Shown piece by piece: positions 41,901 to 49,049 of a stretch of DNA of 64,000 nucleotides (its first letter is position 1; each line of letters begins with the position of its first letter). The stretch is from Berghia stephanieae (Eukaryota; Mollusca; Gastropoda; Nudibranchia; Aeolidiidae). A model generated the notes under the pieces. The model had not been told where the DNA came from, did not search any database, and saw only the letters and a list, made by a program, of their open reading frames with translations. The position numbers and the translations under genes are program-made. Location of the stretch: NCBI GenBank assembly GCA_034508935.3, contig CM067446.1, positions 25,015,630-25,079,629 on the forward strand, written 5' to 3'.

Positions 41901-44900
41901 TCATCACTACCACTACTACTGCAACCACCACCACCATATCATCATCACTGCAACTACCACAACTACTACAACCACCACTACCACATCATCATCAATACCA
42001 CTACTACTACAACTACCAGCATCACATCATCTTTACAGCTACTACTACAACCACCACTACCATCATCACGACCTCTACTACTACAACCACCACCACCACC
42101 ACATCATCACTACCACTACTACTACAACCACCACCACCACATCATCACTACCACTACTACTACAACCACCACCACCACATCATCACTACAACTATCACTA
42201 CTACTACAACCACCACCACCACATCATCACTACCACTACTACTACAACCACCACCACCACATCATCACTACAACTATCACTACTACTACAACCACCACCA
42301 CCACATCATCATCACTGCAACTACCACTACTACTACAACCACCACTACCACATCATCATCACTACCACTACTACTACAACCACCACCACCACCACATCAT
42401 CACTACCACTACTACTATAACCACCACCGTCATCACTACCATAGACCTGTAAATTTTCAGTCAATTAACTGAAATCAGTCAATTCGTCAAATTCAAATAT
42501 TTTAAAAAAGGGAAGAAAGAATTGAATAAAGAGAGAATTCATGAATCGTAGTCGAATGACTGTAAAGTTAATAAGGAACGTTCCACAGCGCTACGCATAG
42601 CTCATGGGCCGTTTATATTAACTTTGGATGTATTGCCAAGGCTAAGCAACGCTTTTTAGAATTGCCGTGTCTGAACACACCCCAGTGTATTTTCACACAG
42701 CCTTCGTGAAATTATTTTTTCACTTTCCAAACCTGTCGTAGCCAATTTTAACTGAGCCGCCGAGCGATATATTTCACTGTTTCGTCTAAGCCAAAATTGA
42801 CCACATTTACTTGAAGGACAGGAAAAGTATGAAAAAGAAAAATTCGAACACCGGAAGTTCGGAAGTTCGTTATGTAGACACCTTCAAATCGAAAGTTATA
42901 TGATTGCTACAAGCACATTTCGATTGCCTCATGTTGTAAACAAACTGGTTGACCGTTTCTAAGTTTCTTCAATGATTGGATACCTAATTATAAGGAACAA
43001 TGGTAATTAGCCTAATTAATTCCCGCACAAATTAGTTTTCTGCCATTGCTTTTCTCAAGTGAGCTTGCTGTTTACCTTTCATTTTGATTCTTTGGATTTT
43101 ACCGCTACGACGAATTACGAAGAAGAGTTTCAGTTTCAGTCAATTTTTATAGAGCTCATTTACAGGTCTACTACCACTACTACTACTATAACCACCACCA
43201 CCACATCATCACTACCACTACTACAACCACCACCACCACTACATCATCATTACCACTACTACTACAACCACCACCACCACATCATCACCACCACTACTAC
43301 TACAACCACCACCACCACATCATCAACCACTACAACTACAACCACCACCACCACATCATCATTACCACTACTACTACAAACCACCACCACATCATCACTA
43401 CTGCTACTACAACCATCACCACCACATCATGATTACCACTACTACTACAACCACCACTACCAGTTCATCATCACTACCACCACTACTACAACCACCACCA
43501 CACCATCATCACTAACATTTGTACTACAACCATCATACCATATCATCATCACTACCACCACTACTACAACCACCACCACATCATTATCACTACCACTACT
43601 ACTGCAAGCACCACCACCACCTCATCCTCATCACTACCCCACTGCTACTACTACAACTACCACCACCACCGCCACATCGTCATCACTACCACTGCTACTA
43701 CAACCACCACCACCACATCATCATCACTACCACTACTACTACTACTACAACCACCACTACAACATTATTCATCACTACCACTACTACTACAACCACCACC
43801 ACCACATCATCATCACTACCACCACTACTACTACTACAACCACCACTACAACATCATCATCATCATCACTATCACTACTACTACAACCACCAGCACCACA
43901 TCATCATCACGACCACTACTACTACAACCACCACCACCACATCATCACTACTACTACTACTACAACCACCACCTACACATCATTATCACTACCACTACTA
44001 CTACAACCACCACTACCACATTATCATCACTACCATTTGTACTACAACCACCATCACCACCACATCAACATCACTACCATCACTACTATAACCACCACTA
44101 CATCATTATCATCACGACCACAACTACTACAACCACTATACCACCACCACATCATCATCACTACAACTACTACTAAAACAACAACCACTATCACATCTTC
44201 ATCATTACTACCACTACTACAATAACCACCAACAGTCTGCAGTGAATGAGACAAATCATCGAAAGTGTCTGGAGTTGTACAATCCAACTGTGCCTCCAGT
44301 TACTTTCAATAATTTGGCAATACCAAACACTACCACCAGTATTAGTGCAGCTTGTCCACTGAAATGAAAAAAGGAGACAGAAAAATGTCTTTTGTCACAC
44401 TGAAAACATAACATGAAGATATGGCTACAAACAACTCACACTATGTAAGCTTACCTGGCTGCTGGTAGGTTTATTTCAGACGTGGACAGAGAGGCAGACT
44501 GTATGAGTGAGGCTAAAAGCGACAGATCGCTATGCCCCTTACTGACCTTCCCAGTCAAATCGCCTCATGTGTTCCAATGTGGGAACAACCACTATATCAT
44601 ACTTTTTAGACTACTACCTAATGCTAATAAACCAGTCATGACTTTGTTTTGCAGAAAAGAGCTCGCCTTTCTGCTTATGTGATTGGCCAGGTGATAATCT
44701 GGCTGGCGATAAGGAAAGTAAAGGTCACTTAAATATGTGAATTAAGGTGTCAGATCTTGAAAAACAAAAGCTTTTATTGGCTGTGCACTGATCGAGATGA
44801 AGACAAAACAAAGGGGATTGCACATGACTAAGCCTCATTGTTGTAATTAACGCAGGGTTTGAGAAATCGCTTATTTTGTGACGCAACTTGCACAGTGGTC

Positions 44901-46789
44901 GGTATGACTTGAGTGACAGTAAAGGGCAGAGTGACTCTACTTTTTTTCAATGCTTCTAAATTCAGATCTCCCCTTATCATTTTCTTTCTTCCTGAAACAA
45001 AAATGTTTCAAGCTCTTACAATAAAGCAAACAATGAATTAGTCATTTTATTGAAAAGTGAAAAAGGATAAATTCAATTTACCTCTTTGGATGGGGACTTT
45101 TGACTGCTCTTTGTCTTTGTTCTGAATTGCGATTGCTGAGTTGTTTTTTTCTCCTGGATCTTGTAGGGATCATCAAATGTGGGGAGACAGTCAAATGTAT
45201 AGTATCTTTTTTTTAGAGATATTTTTTTCCTTGTAAATAATCCCTCTGTTTTGTACTATTGTATATATTTGTTTTGAATGTATTATACTTTTTACATATT
45301 TGGGTGTGCCCTTCGTATCGAGATTCTTTGCTTATGTCTGGATGGGACTTTTAGGTAATCTCAAAATAAGGCACATCATTGGATGACATGTGAAATTTTC
45401 TGTTCCCTTTTCGAATCAGTCTCCTTTGCCTTGATTTTTTTATGGTGTACCAAACAATGTGTAATGAATTAATCAATTTGTTGTTTTGTTGTTTTTTTCA
45501 GGGCATGAAATGTGAGCAACGGTTATGTAAAAATTGTTGTAGGCAGAAAGCAAATGATGAAATTTTTGACTGTAAAGGTAAGTAAATAAATCAACCAAAA
45601 ATCAATGTAGTGGGCAATGGATAACTTGATGTCAATGAGACCTTAATAAAAAAGAATCAAGTTATCTCTCCACGCTCCAAACGTGCTTCCTGTGATGTCT
45701 CTAAATGCAGTCATTCTATGTGGCTCTGAAAAAGTGTTCATTTTCTTCCATTTTATTTATGATTTCACCAAGATAACATCAATCATTAGATTAAGCATCC
45801 AGGTTTTTAAATTAGTGATATATAGAGTGATGGGGATGGACTGACATGAAAATCAACTTATGTGTCATCAAGTAATACCTGGATGAGATTTTACTTTTTT
45901 CTTTTTCTTGTTCTTTTCTTTTTATCAAAATTTTATTTATATTTATATAAATGGCATTTTGTTCACAACAGCCCATGTTCAGATGTTATTTTGATTTTTA
46001 AAACAAAAACAAAGGATTTTAAACTTTTTAAAATATGGCCTGTTAAGATTTGTTTTGATATTTTGGAATATGAAATTATTTTTCAAATACAGAAGGGCTG
46101 ATATTTTGATATTTAGACAATGCTTTAGAGCTGGCACTATAAGAGATTTAGCAGGAATTGATTTTCCAGCATGTTTCTTTCGTTTTTATATTTAAAAAGT
46201 TGTTTCATAGATCAATGGCCCAGAGCAAATCAACTTGTTGCTACCACAGTACTACCACAGTAAACCTGGGATAACTGAAAATGGCTCAAACAAAATCTAA
46301 AAGCCGTTTATTATTATTATTTTTTAAAATCCTTGTTAAAACTACAAATTATCACTTGTCTGATCAGAATTGTTATAAGTCAACAGCATTTTTGATTGTT
46401 GGTGTTTCTAATTCAGCAGCTTTTGAGGTGCTCTCAGTCCAATGTCAGAAACTAGTAAATGGCTATCATTTTCACTTGTTCGATTATTATTAATATACTT
46501 TTTTCAATTGTTTACAGCGCACAGCATTAAAAGAAAAACAATAGCAGACAGGGATCAGTTGAAACAAGAAAACAATGGTGCCTTGCCTACAGTTGAGAAT
46601 GTTCACTGCAGAAGTGAAATCAGCCCAACAGATGCCTGCACTGAATTCACTGTGAAACACCTAAAATATGAAACTAAATCAGATGAAGTAACTGAAAGTG
46701 GTCAATGTAGCAATAAAATTGCAAAATTTGATAATGGTAAAAACATTTGCGATGTTAAAATGCGACAGAGTGAAGATAAAGTCTCTTGA
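4140..46789 (+). CDS. DUS1L: tRNA-dihydrouridine(16/17) synthase-like (DUS1L), 11 coding exons
   Basis: FMN-dependent reductase of the Dus family, expected to reduce U16/U17 in the D-loop of tRNAs with NAD(P)H. Coding exons: 4140-4389, 5542-5707, 6213-6325, 21284-21366, 26548-26651, 27259-27403, 31322-31418, 34591-34688, 37843-38047, 45502-45577, 46518-46789. All introns are GT/AG and phases agree. The spliced length is 1609 nt; restoring two homopolymer bases in exon 1 gives 1611 nt, about 536 residues. Visible landmarks: [16 protein letters not shown] near the N-terminus; [18 protein letters not shown] with the likely catalytic Cys115; TCKIRI (Lys154); [11 protein letters not shown] (His182); [17 protein letters not shown]; then a helical region with WICQPYVRP and a Cys-rich C-terminal patch. 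No promoter or non-coding first exon was identified. The acceptor just before the ATG implies at least one upstream 5' UTR exon. Confidence 0.95.
4553..4654. repeat. 51-bp tandem duplication
   Basis: 4553-4603 and 4604-4654 are the same 51-mer except near the end (CCCCGCAC versus CCCCGTAC). It lies in the first coding intron of DUS1L and looks recent. Confidence 0.95.
5542..5707 (+). CDS. DUS1L: DUS1L coding exon 2 (active-site Cys)
   Basis: Residues ~85-139 plus the first base of codon 140. Begins FCANDP and contains [10 protein letters not shown], the Dus signature with the catalytic cysteine, then [18 protein letters not shown]. Acceptor CAG at 5539-5541, donor GTGAGA at 5708. Confidence 0.95.
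6213..6325 (+). CDS. DUS1L: DUS1L coding exon 3
   Basis: Completes codon 140 and runs to ~residue 177: [18 protein letters not shown], then [19 protein letters not shown]. The TCK lysine is the conserved substrate/FMN-site lysine of the family. Acceptor TTTTTTAG, donor GTATCT. The intron that follows is about 15 kb and is the main transposon sink of the gene. Confidence 0.95.
6488..6555 (+). repeat. tRNA-like SINE fragment
   Basis: GGTAGCTGCTTTGTGG resembles box A, and GGTCCCTAAATCGAGTCTC resembles a diverged box B at tRNA spacing. It sits just upstream of the transposon at 6626. Probably a tRNA-derived SINE remnant. Confidence 0.4.
6626..7625 (+). mobile_element. 1000-bp transposon with 7-bp target duplication, copy A
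   Basis: The termini are inverted: TAGCAATGACTA on the left and TAGTCATTGCTA on the right. TACAATG flanks both sides (6619-6625 and 7626-7632). The left ~230 bp and the right ~100 bp are homologous, in inverted orientation, to the ends of 29802-31149. The middle differs and has no transposase. The superfamily is unclear: 7-bp duplications are reported for Dada-like and some P-like elements. Confidence 0.8.
7890..8200. repeat. AT-rich repeat with TTCGTAATTT words and ATT microsatellite
   Basis: Several copies of a TTCGTAAT/ATTACGAA word flank a short GTA/TTG/TTA microsatellite (8020-8095). The same words occur in the transposon at 39290-39777. It may be a decayed relative, but no clear ends are visible. 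Confidence 0.3.
8543..9594 (+). mobile_element. pogo/Tigger-like DNA transposon, degraded
   Basis: TA flanks both ends. The left end is CAGTTCACTCCACTTAATC; the right end GATTAAATGGAGTCAACTA is its diverged inverse. Both ends contain further copies of a CTCCGCTTAATCGC word. The + strand (about 9000-9300) keeps transposase pieces: [20 protein letters not shown], from the DNA-binding part, and [12 protein letters not shown], the first-Asp motif of pogo/Tigger DDE transposases. At 1052 bp with frame breaks it cannot encode a full transposase. Confidence 0.8.
9850..10618 (-). pseudogene. LINE RNase H domain and C-terminal zinc knuckle
   Basis: Starts [20 protein letters not shown] with the first catalytic Asp. 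After a break, the other acidic positions follow in EAEA, FTDSKS and GNDNADRLA. The C-terminal [18 protein letters not shown] is the usual HHCC/CCHC-type end of such LINEs. Confidence 0.85.
12963..13499 (-). pseudogene. LINE APE-type endonuclease domain
   Basis: A 178-codon open stretch: [27 protein letters not shown] (metal-binding Glu), then [16 protein letters not shown] (catalytic GDFN). The frame closes before the RT begins, so the original ORF2 is broken. Endonucleases of this type nick target DNA for reverse transcription. Confidence 0.88.
14351..15627 (-). mobile_element. second pogo/Tigger-like element, opposite orientation, split by an insertion
   Basis: The right end GGAGTGAACTG is followed by TA (15628-15629) and is the inverse of the left end at 8543. 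The left part (14351-14520) is the reverse complement of 9420-9580, including GACGGTCCCAAGCCCG and the AGCTAAAAATAAC stretch. The element is therefore an inverted relative of 8543-9594, and 14592-15277 is a later insertion. The I-type LINE lies between the two copies. Confidence 0.7.
14592..15277. mobile_element. transposon with 6-bp target duplication, copy 1
   Basis: Begins TAGACCTGTAAAT; the right end AGAGGTCTA is a decayed inverse. Flanks are TGTCTG (14586-14591) and TGTTTG (15278-15283), a 6-bp duplication with one change. It is about 690 bp and homologous end to end to 42442-43170. It encodes nothing recognisable. It is nested in the pogo-like element above. Confidence 0.75.
15640..16860. 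other. intron DNA without a recognised feature
   Basis: AT-rich intron sequence. I see no exon homology to DUS1L, no complete repeat and no open frame of note. Confidence 0.5.
17697..18180. repeat. GA/GT-rich microsatellite block
   Basis: (GA)n with a short (GT)n start, degrading into GA-rich DNA. Open frames through it ([10 protein letters not shown]) are products of the repeat, not genes. Confidence 0.95.
18190..19788 (-). pseudogene. LINE reverse transcriptase fragment, jockey-like, minus strand
   Basis: Minus-strand pieces in order: [16 protein letters not shown] (19.79 kb), [18 protein letters not shown] (catalytic YADD region, ~19.2 kb), [14 protein letters not shown] (19.05 kb), and [20 protein letters not shown] with a CxC...H...C end near 18.3 kb. 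This matches the 3' two-thirds of the RT family annotated as jockey-like in many animals. It has many stops and shifts and lies between two GA blocks inside the 4-kb transposon. Confidence 0.8.
19790..20192. repeat. second GA microsatellite block
   Basis: (GA)n with TTGTGAGAGAG and GTTTGAGAGAGGAGAAAG sub-repeats. It mirrors the block at 17697, so the LINE fragment is bracketed by GA repeats. Confidence 0.95.
21028..21168 (+). repeat. fragment shared with the 56-57 kb inverted structure
   Basis: Contains AACGTTTCAGGTTTCCCCTT, ATCAACAAAACAGGATGAAT and GAGATAATGTGGTAGCGGCG. It is homologous to 55955-56080 and, inverted, to 57150-57275. It lies just before exon 4 and is a dispersed-repeat fragment of unknown class. 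Confidence 0.75.
21284..21366 (+). CDS. DUS1L: DUS1L coding exon 4
   Basis: Encodes [20 protein letters not shown], then WSYIKAV and two bases of an Arg codon. The VHGRT histidine and arginine are family landmarks. Acceptor TTTCTTTCAG, strong donor GTAAGA. Confidence 0.95.
21568..23108 (+). pseudogene. LINE fragment, RTE/craniofacial-development-protein-2-like
   Basis: The + strand has [18 protein letters not shown], then [59 protein letters not shown] (catalytic FADD), [20 protein letters not shown] and [12 protein letters not shown], ending in a GWIGH-like motif and [13 protein letters not shown]. This is an RT plus C-terminal region; the palm N-terminal part between ~21970 and 22000 is missing. 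Several stops and shifts. A 30-bp unit is partly tandem-duplicated at 22891-22941. The clade is judged by eye only. Confidence 0.8.
23136..23518 (+). repeat. tRNA-like SINE between ~45-bp direct repeats
   Basis: TTATCTTATACCAGTGCCTG with the following bases occurs at ~23141-23182 and again at ~23479-23518. Between them, 23327-23393 has a box-A-like TGGGGTAATAGTAGCAC and a good box B GGTTCGATCTC (23377-23387). It is a tRNA-derived SINE head, apparently inside or beside another duplicated sequence. Confidence 0.55.
23918..23971. repeat. 54-bp T homopolymer
   Basis: An uninterrupted T run. Read on the minus strand it could be a poly(A) tail, but no retroposed body with a matching duplication is obvious next to it. 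Confidence 0.95.
24200..25800 (+). pseudogene. LINE reverse transcriptase fragment, jockey-like, plus strand
   Basis: Same family as 18190-19788. Pieces: [17 protein letters not shown] (24.3 kb), [16 protein letters not shown] (24.48 kb), [58 protein letters not shown] (YxDD), then after a gap [34 protein letters not shown] and [20 protein letters not shown]. The stretch between ~25145 and 25500 is unrelated, so it is internally deleted or interrupted. Confidence 0.8.
25800..26547. other. intron DNA, CAT-rich patch only
   Basis: A CAT/CAC-rich patch (26010-26120) and a short C run (26242-26251). No gene or element recognised. Confidence 0.5.
26548..26651 (+). CDS. DUS1L: DUS1L coding exon 5
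   Basis: Encodes [20 protein letters not shown] and then [19 protein letters not shown] and GVQGVM-A line the FMN phosphate site in Dus enzymes. Acceptor TTTATTTCAG, donor GTAAAG at 26652. Confidence 0.95.
27259..27403 (+). CDS. DUS1L: DUS1L coding exon 6
   Basis: Encodes [20 protein letters not shown], then [20 protein letters not shown] and HMFKMLHHA. The acceptor is AAG at 27256-27258 after a long pyrimidine tract; phase with exon 5 requires this site rather than the AG two bases later. Donor GTAAGT. Confidence 0.93.
27491..28578. mobile_element. transposon with 6-bp target duplication, copy 3
   Basis: Ends CAGGCCTGTAAAT and ATTTACAGGCCTG are perfect inverses. TAAATA flanks both sides (27485-27490, 28579-28584). 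It is 1088 bp with no transposase. The interior differs from the copies at 14592 and 42442, so this is a related family. It contains a GC-richer block (27780-27900) and a TTC array. Confidence 0.7.
28111..28243. repeat. (TTC)n / (GAA)n array
   Basis: About 40 TTC units with a few interruptions, in DUS1L intron 6. It is a purine/pyrimidine mirror repeat able to form triplex DNA. The poly-Leu and poly-Arg frames are repeat products. Confidence 0.97.
29380..29540 (+). repeat. fragment of the TGGGTGGGG-to-AAACAAAC repeat family
   Basis: The CTTTCTGTCTTTGAATGAGA region, the GGAAAGGAGGCAGTCA region and the spacing match 54090-54185. It is degraded relative to the 48 and 54 kb copies. Confidence 0.5.
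29802..31149 (-). mobile_element. transposon with 7-bp target duplication, copy B
   Basis: Ends TAGCAATGATGA and CATAGTCATTGCTA. AAGAAAT flanks both sides exactly (29795-29801, 31150-31156). It is the reverse-complement relative of 6626-7625 over both ends, including the CCCTATCTCCACTGAG block, but its 1348-bp interior is different and includes a C run (30211-30223). No transposase. Confidence 0.8.
31322..31418 (+). CDS. DUS1L: DUS1L coding exon 7
   Basis: Encodes [20 protein letters not shown] and [12 protein letters not shown], part of the helical tRNA-binding domain. Acceptor TTTCTTTAAAG, donor GTATGC. It is too short to stand out as an ORF and was found by homology and phase. Confidence 0.93.
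31419..32680. other. intron 7, mostly featureless
   Basis: Holds a C run (~31784-31802) and a short patch of repeated TCGGATAA words (32245-32320). No gene seen. Confidence 0.5.
32680..33160. repeat. imperfect ~300-bp tandem repeat
   Basis: TTTATATTATTTTTAAT, then GAGAGCAGT, GCATTG, GATGAAAA and TCAAAGTAAGAT occur in the same order at 32703-32870 and 32988-33150. It is an old duplication with no coding content. Confidence 0.7.
33207..33952 (+). repeat. 746-bp direct duplication, upstream copy (carries exon 9 end)
   Basis: Nearly identical to 38023-38768; only a few base changes and homopolymer differences are visible. The first 25 bases are the last coding bases of DUS1L exon 9, followed by its splice donor. 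This copy lies in intron 7 and is not preceded by the rest of the exon. Confidence 0.95.
34591..34688 (+). CDS. DUS1L: DUS1L coding exon 8
   Basis: Encodes [20 protein letters not shown] and [12 protein letters not shown]. The W-CQPY-RP motif is conserved in animal DUS1L. Acceptor TTCCCCCCAG, donor GTAGGA. Confidence 0.93.
34756..35056. mobile_element. 301-bp MITE with 50-bp inverted ends
   Basis: The outer 50 bases at each side, beginning AGCAATTGAT and continuing TTTGTGATTAGATTTGC, are inverse copies with about one mismatch. No clear target duplication (flanks TAGGATT and TAGGGAC share only four bases). It starts 67 bp after exon 8. Confidence 0.75.
35194..36405. mobile_element. pogo/Tigger-like non-autonomous element, second family
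   Basis: TA on both sides. Left end CAGTCCAGTCCAGATAATTC; right end GAATTATCAGGACTGCACTG is its inverse with two to three changes. Body of 1212 bp with CT-rich and GT-rich stretches and a CpG-richer centre (35990-36250). No transposase. Confidence 0.78.
36410..37840. other. intron 8 remainder, no feature seen
   Basis: AT-rich sequence. I find no conserved exon, complete repeat or significant frame. Confidence 0.5.
37843..38047 (+). CDS. DUS1L: DUS1L coding exon 9
   Basis: Encodes a basic, charged segment ([15 protein letters not shown]), then [17 protein letters not shown] and the first cysteines of the Cys-rich tail (KCQSCPNPR). Its last 25 bases and the donor are duplicated at 33207 onward in the intron between exons 7 and 8. 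Confidence 0.95.
38023..38768 (+). repeat. 746-bp direct duplication, downstream (source) copy
   Basis: Starts inside exon 9 (38023-38047) and runs 721 bp into intron 9. Because it is continuous with the real exon, it must be the source of the copy at 33207. Both copies end in TTTAACCTGTT. Confidence 0.95.
38763..38914. mobile_element. possible 152-bp TTAA-flanked mini element
   Basis: TTAA at 38759-38762 and 38915-38918; the left edge CCTGTTTGGGTTGA and the inverted right edge CCCTTCTACAGCATTGGGG are only loosely similar. TTAA is frequent in AT-rich DNA, so this is weak. Confidence 0.25.
39290..39777. mobile_element. hAT-like MITE, CAGACCTG ends
   Basis: Left CAGACCTGTCTATTG, right GTAGGCAGGTCTG; the outer 8 bp are exact inverses. 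The 6-bp flanks are CATTTC and CATTTG. The interior repeats TTACGAA/TTCGTAA words. No coding content. It may belong with the 6-bp-duplication group. Confidence 0.55.
40621..41143 (-). repeat. dispersed repeat, copy 2 (inverted relative to 1-513)
   Basis: The reverse complement matches 1-513 with scattered differences over about 520 bp. It lies inside intron 9. Just outside (40117-40620, minus strand) is a lysine/glutamate-rich frame, [20 protein letters not shown], that may be part of the same element or only low complexity. Confidence 0.8.
41516..42441. repeat. CAC/ACT/ATC minisatellite, left block
   Basis: Tandem units of roughly 41 bp: CTACTACTACAACC, ACCACCACCAC, ATCATCATC, ACTACC. The unit length is not a multiple of three and all three frames lack stops, so a 361-codon frame runs through it cycling H-rich, T-rich and L/P-rich. 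It is not a gene. Confidence 0.95.
42442..43170. mobile_element. transposon with 6-bp target duplication, copy 2 (inside the minisatellite)
   Basis: TAGACCTGTAAAT and ATTTACAGGTCTA are perfect inverses. CTACCA flanks both sides (42436-42441, 43171-43176), although the repeat context makes this duplication less certain. Homologous over its length to 14592-15277. No transposase. Confidence 0.8.
43171..44228. repeat. CAC/ACT/ATC minisatellite, right block
   Basis: Continues the left block after the transposon. A 388-codon frame through it starts inside the transposon and is again a product of stop-free repeats. Confidence 0.95.
44230..45160. other. intron 9 remainder, no feature seen
   Basis: No repeat, exon or meaningful frame recognised. 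Confidence 0.5.
45163..45372 (+). repeat. fragment of the TGGGTGGGG-to-AAACAAAC repeat family
   Basis: GACAGTCAAATGTATAGT, TATTTTTTTCCTTGTAAAT and GTCTGGATGGGACTTTTAGG align in order with 48440-48610 and 54175-54355. Ends at CTCAAAATAAGG, shortly before exon 10. Confidence 0.75.
45502..45577 (+). CDS. DUS1L: DUS1L coding exon 10
   Basis: Encodes [20 protein letters not shown] and IFDCK. With exon 9 it supplies a C-x2-C ... C-x2-CC array that looks like a zinc-binding tail. Acceptor TTTTTTTCAG, donor GTAAGT. Confidence 0.93.
46518..46789 (+). CDS. DUS1L: DUS1L terminal coding exon 11
   Basis: Begins [19 protein letters not shown], then a low-complexity polar tail rich in E, S and K that is not expected to be conserved, ending ...QSEDKVS and TGA at 46787-46789. 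Confidence 0.9.
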
Positions 46790-46933
46790 TAATTAAGGAT
46801 AAGTTGAATATGGAATTATAGAATATATATATATATTTTTTAAATTCTCTACAATGCAATAATCAACTTCATTCAAACAATGAGTATTCTGCTGAAAGGA
46901 TAAAAAATTGTAAATTTGAAATTATTAAAAAAT

Positions 46934-46939
46934 AATAAA
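46934..46939 (+). terminator. candidate DUS1L polyadenylation signals
   Basis: AATAAA is 145 bp past the stop, with a second AATAAA at 47007-47012. Either would give a short 3' UTR. The choice cannot be made from sequence alone. Confidence 0.55.
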
Positions 46940-47269
46940 TGAAGTGCAAATTACAGACTTTTTGGACTCAAACCTTTTTTCAGCAAATAAGTGAAACGTT
47001 TTATAAAATAAAATGTCTGAAGAAATATATGATAATGAATCTGCACTGGCTTAAAATAATTGTTAAGCTTTCCATTGCTCTATCCTGGAATGGTTCATTC
47101 ATGAATCATCTCACATTTGACATTTGAATGTGTTTTGAAATGTATGATCTTGATGACAAATTATAATTATCAATTACAGTTGGTCTCCTTTTATAAGCAC
47201 CTATAGTGTCAGGTTCATTCTCCTCTGGTACTCAAATCCCATAGTCCTGCTTTAATTTCCACAGGTATC

Positions 47270-47705
47270 CATTTCCCATAGCCCCAGGTTCATTTCCCTC
47301 TTAGTCCCAGGTTCACTTCCCACTGGTGTCCCCTCCCCCGAGTCCCTGTTTCACTCCCCACTGCTGCCCACTTCAGTTTCAGTGGGTTTCATAAAAAATA
47401 AACACCCTCGGGTTTTACTTTTTTTTTACAAAACCCAGAGTCCCAGATTCAATTCCTCTGGTGTGCACTCCCTGAGTCCCTGGTTCACTCCTCACTGCTG
47501 CCCACTTCCCATAACTGTGTCGGTTTCAGCAGGTTTTGTAAAAAAGAAACATTCTCGGGTATTACTTTTTCATGAAACCCTCTGAAACCCACAGTCCCAG
47601 GTTCACTCCACACAGGTGTGCACTTCCTTGAGTCTCTGGTTCACGTCCCACTGCTGCCTACTTCCTATAACTTTGTCAGTTTTTGGCGGGTTTAGTAAAA
47701 AAGAA
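47270..47705. repeat. ~155-bp VNTR, about three units
   Basis: Units share GTCCCAGGTTCACT, GTGTGCACT, GAGTCCCTGGTTCAC, CACTGCTGCCCACTTCC and a GTTTTGTAAAAAAGAAAC end. Units start near 47285, 47440 and 47595. It begins about 500 bp past the DUS1L stop. Confidence 0.8.
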
Positions 47706-48180
47706 ACTACAGTATAGAGAGGGGAATGGAGAAAGGAGAGAGAAAGAAAAGATGGTATAAGAAAAAACTAGTAGATGTTTGACCAATCAAAATATGGGAT
47801 TAGTGACATGCCCCCTCCCTCCCCCCCCCCCCCCCCCCCCCCAGCTCACTGAGACAAACAGGAACAAAACTGAATGTTGTATACAAAGAAGCTCTGTAGA
47901 TTCCTGTATTTGTTTTACTTTTTTATTTTCACTGTTTACTAACCAGCACAAATGGGTTTTTTCATTTGTTGATACATGGCTTATTGCTTTCTTTGAGATA
48001 TTTCTGTATTTATTTACGTGTATGTTTCTTTAAGGGTTTTTATGCATATCAGTGTGAGTATGGGTAGATAATAACATGTACATATGTCAGTGATAAGTTT
48101 TACATCAAAGATGTAATGGGGTTGCTAGAAATAATGATAATTAACTGCATTTATCGGGAAGATTTTCAATATAATTCAAT

Positions 48181-48286
48181 GCATGCATACATGCATACAT
48201 ACATACATACATACATACATACATACATACATACATACATACATACATACATACATACATACATACATACATACATACATACATAC
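48181..48286. repeat. (CATA)n microsatellite
   Basis: About 26 CATA units; the Ile-His-Thr and Met-Tyr-Val frames across it are repeat products. Confidence 0.98.
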
Positions 48287-48650
48287 TGGGTGGGGTTCCT
48301 GACTTCCCATAGCGGGCAGGGAGGTACATACTATGTCTTCTATCCCCCTATGTCTGTTTTCCAACATGCTTTCTGTCTTTGCCTCGGAATGAGATTACTT
48401 GGTTTTGTCCTGGCCCTGGCCGGATACCCTAGCTGGGAGGGAAACAGTCAAATGTATAGTTAGTTTTGGGAGATGATATTTTTTTCCTTGTAAATCATCT
48501 TTATGCACTCTATTATGTTTTATTTATGTATTATATATGATTAGTAAACATTTGAGTGTATTCCTCTTAGTGGGGACCTGTGCTTGTGTCTGGATGAGAC
48601 TTTTAGGTGATCTCAATTAAGTACACTGATAGTGTGCTCTTGGAATCTAC
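48287..48650 (+). repeat. dispersed repeat between two CATA arrays
   Basis: Starts TGGGTGGGGTTCCTGAC directly after (CATA)n and is ~85% similar by eye to 54021-54390. It ends at TGGAATCTAC, where a second CATA array begins. The family's 3' end (see 54.5 kb) is missing here. Confidence 0.85.
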
Positions 48651-48652
48651 AC

Positions 48653-48890
48653 TACATACATACAACATACATACATACATACATACATACATACATACAT
48701 ACATACATACAATACATACATACATACATACATACATACATACGTACATACGTACGTACGTACATACATACATACGTACGTACATACGTACTACGTACAT
48801 ACATACATGATACATAATAATAATAATAATAATAACGATGATGATGATGATGATAATAATAATAGTAATAATAATAATAATGATAACAAC
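48653..48890. repeat. (CATA)n with CGTA variants, then ATA/ATG repeats
   Basis: CATA units mutate to CGTA in the 3' half (48742-48795), then AAT and GAT triplets to 48890. Confidence 0.97.
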
Positions 48891-49049
48891 AATAGTATTG
48901 TAAGATTAAATAGATAATCCAATAAATTCACAAATTGAAATATTTAGAATAATTGACAAATAGATGGATTCATAAATAGATAATGGAATACATAAATAGA
49001 CAAATAACTACATTATTAAATATGTAGTGCTAATAATGATGATGAATTT

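Noticed and set aside
41387-44225. 361- and 388-codon frames rich in H, T, P and L
   Set aside because: They follow a minisatellite with no stop codon in any + strand frame, and the second begins inside a transposon.
48116-48817. Ile-His-Thr and Met-Tyr-Val frames
   Set aside because: Translations of the CATA array.
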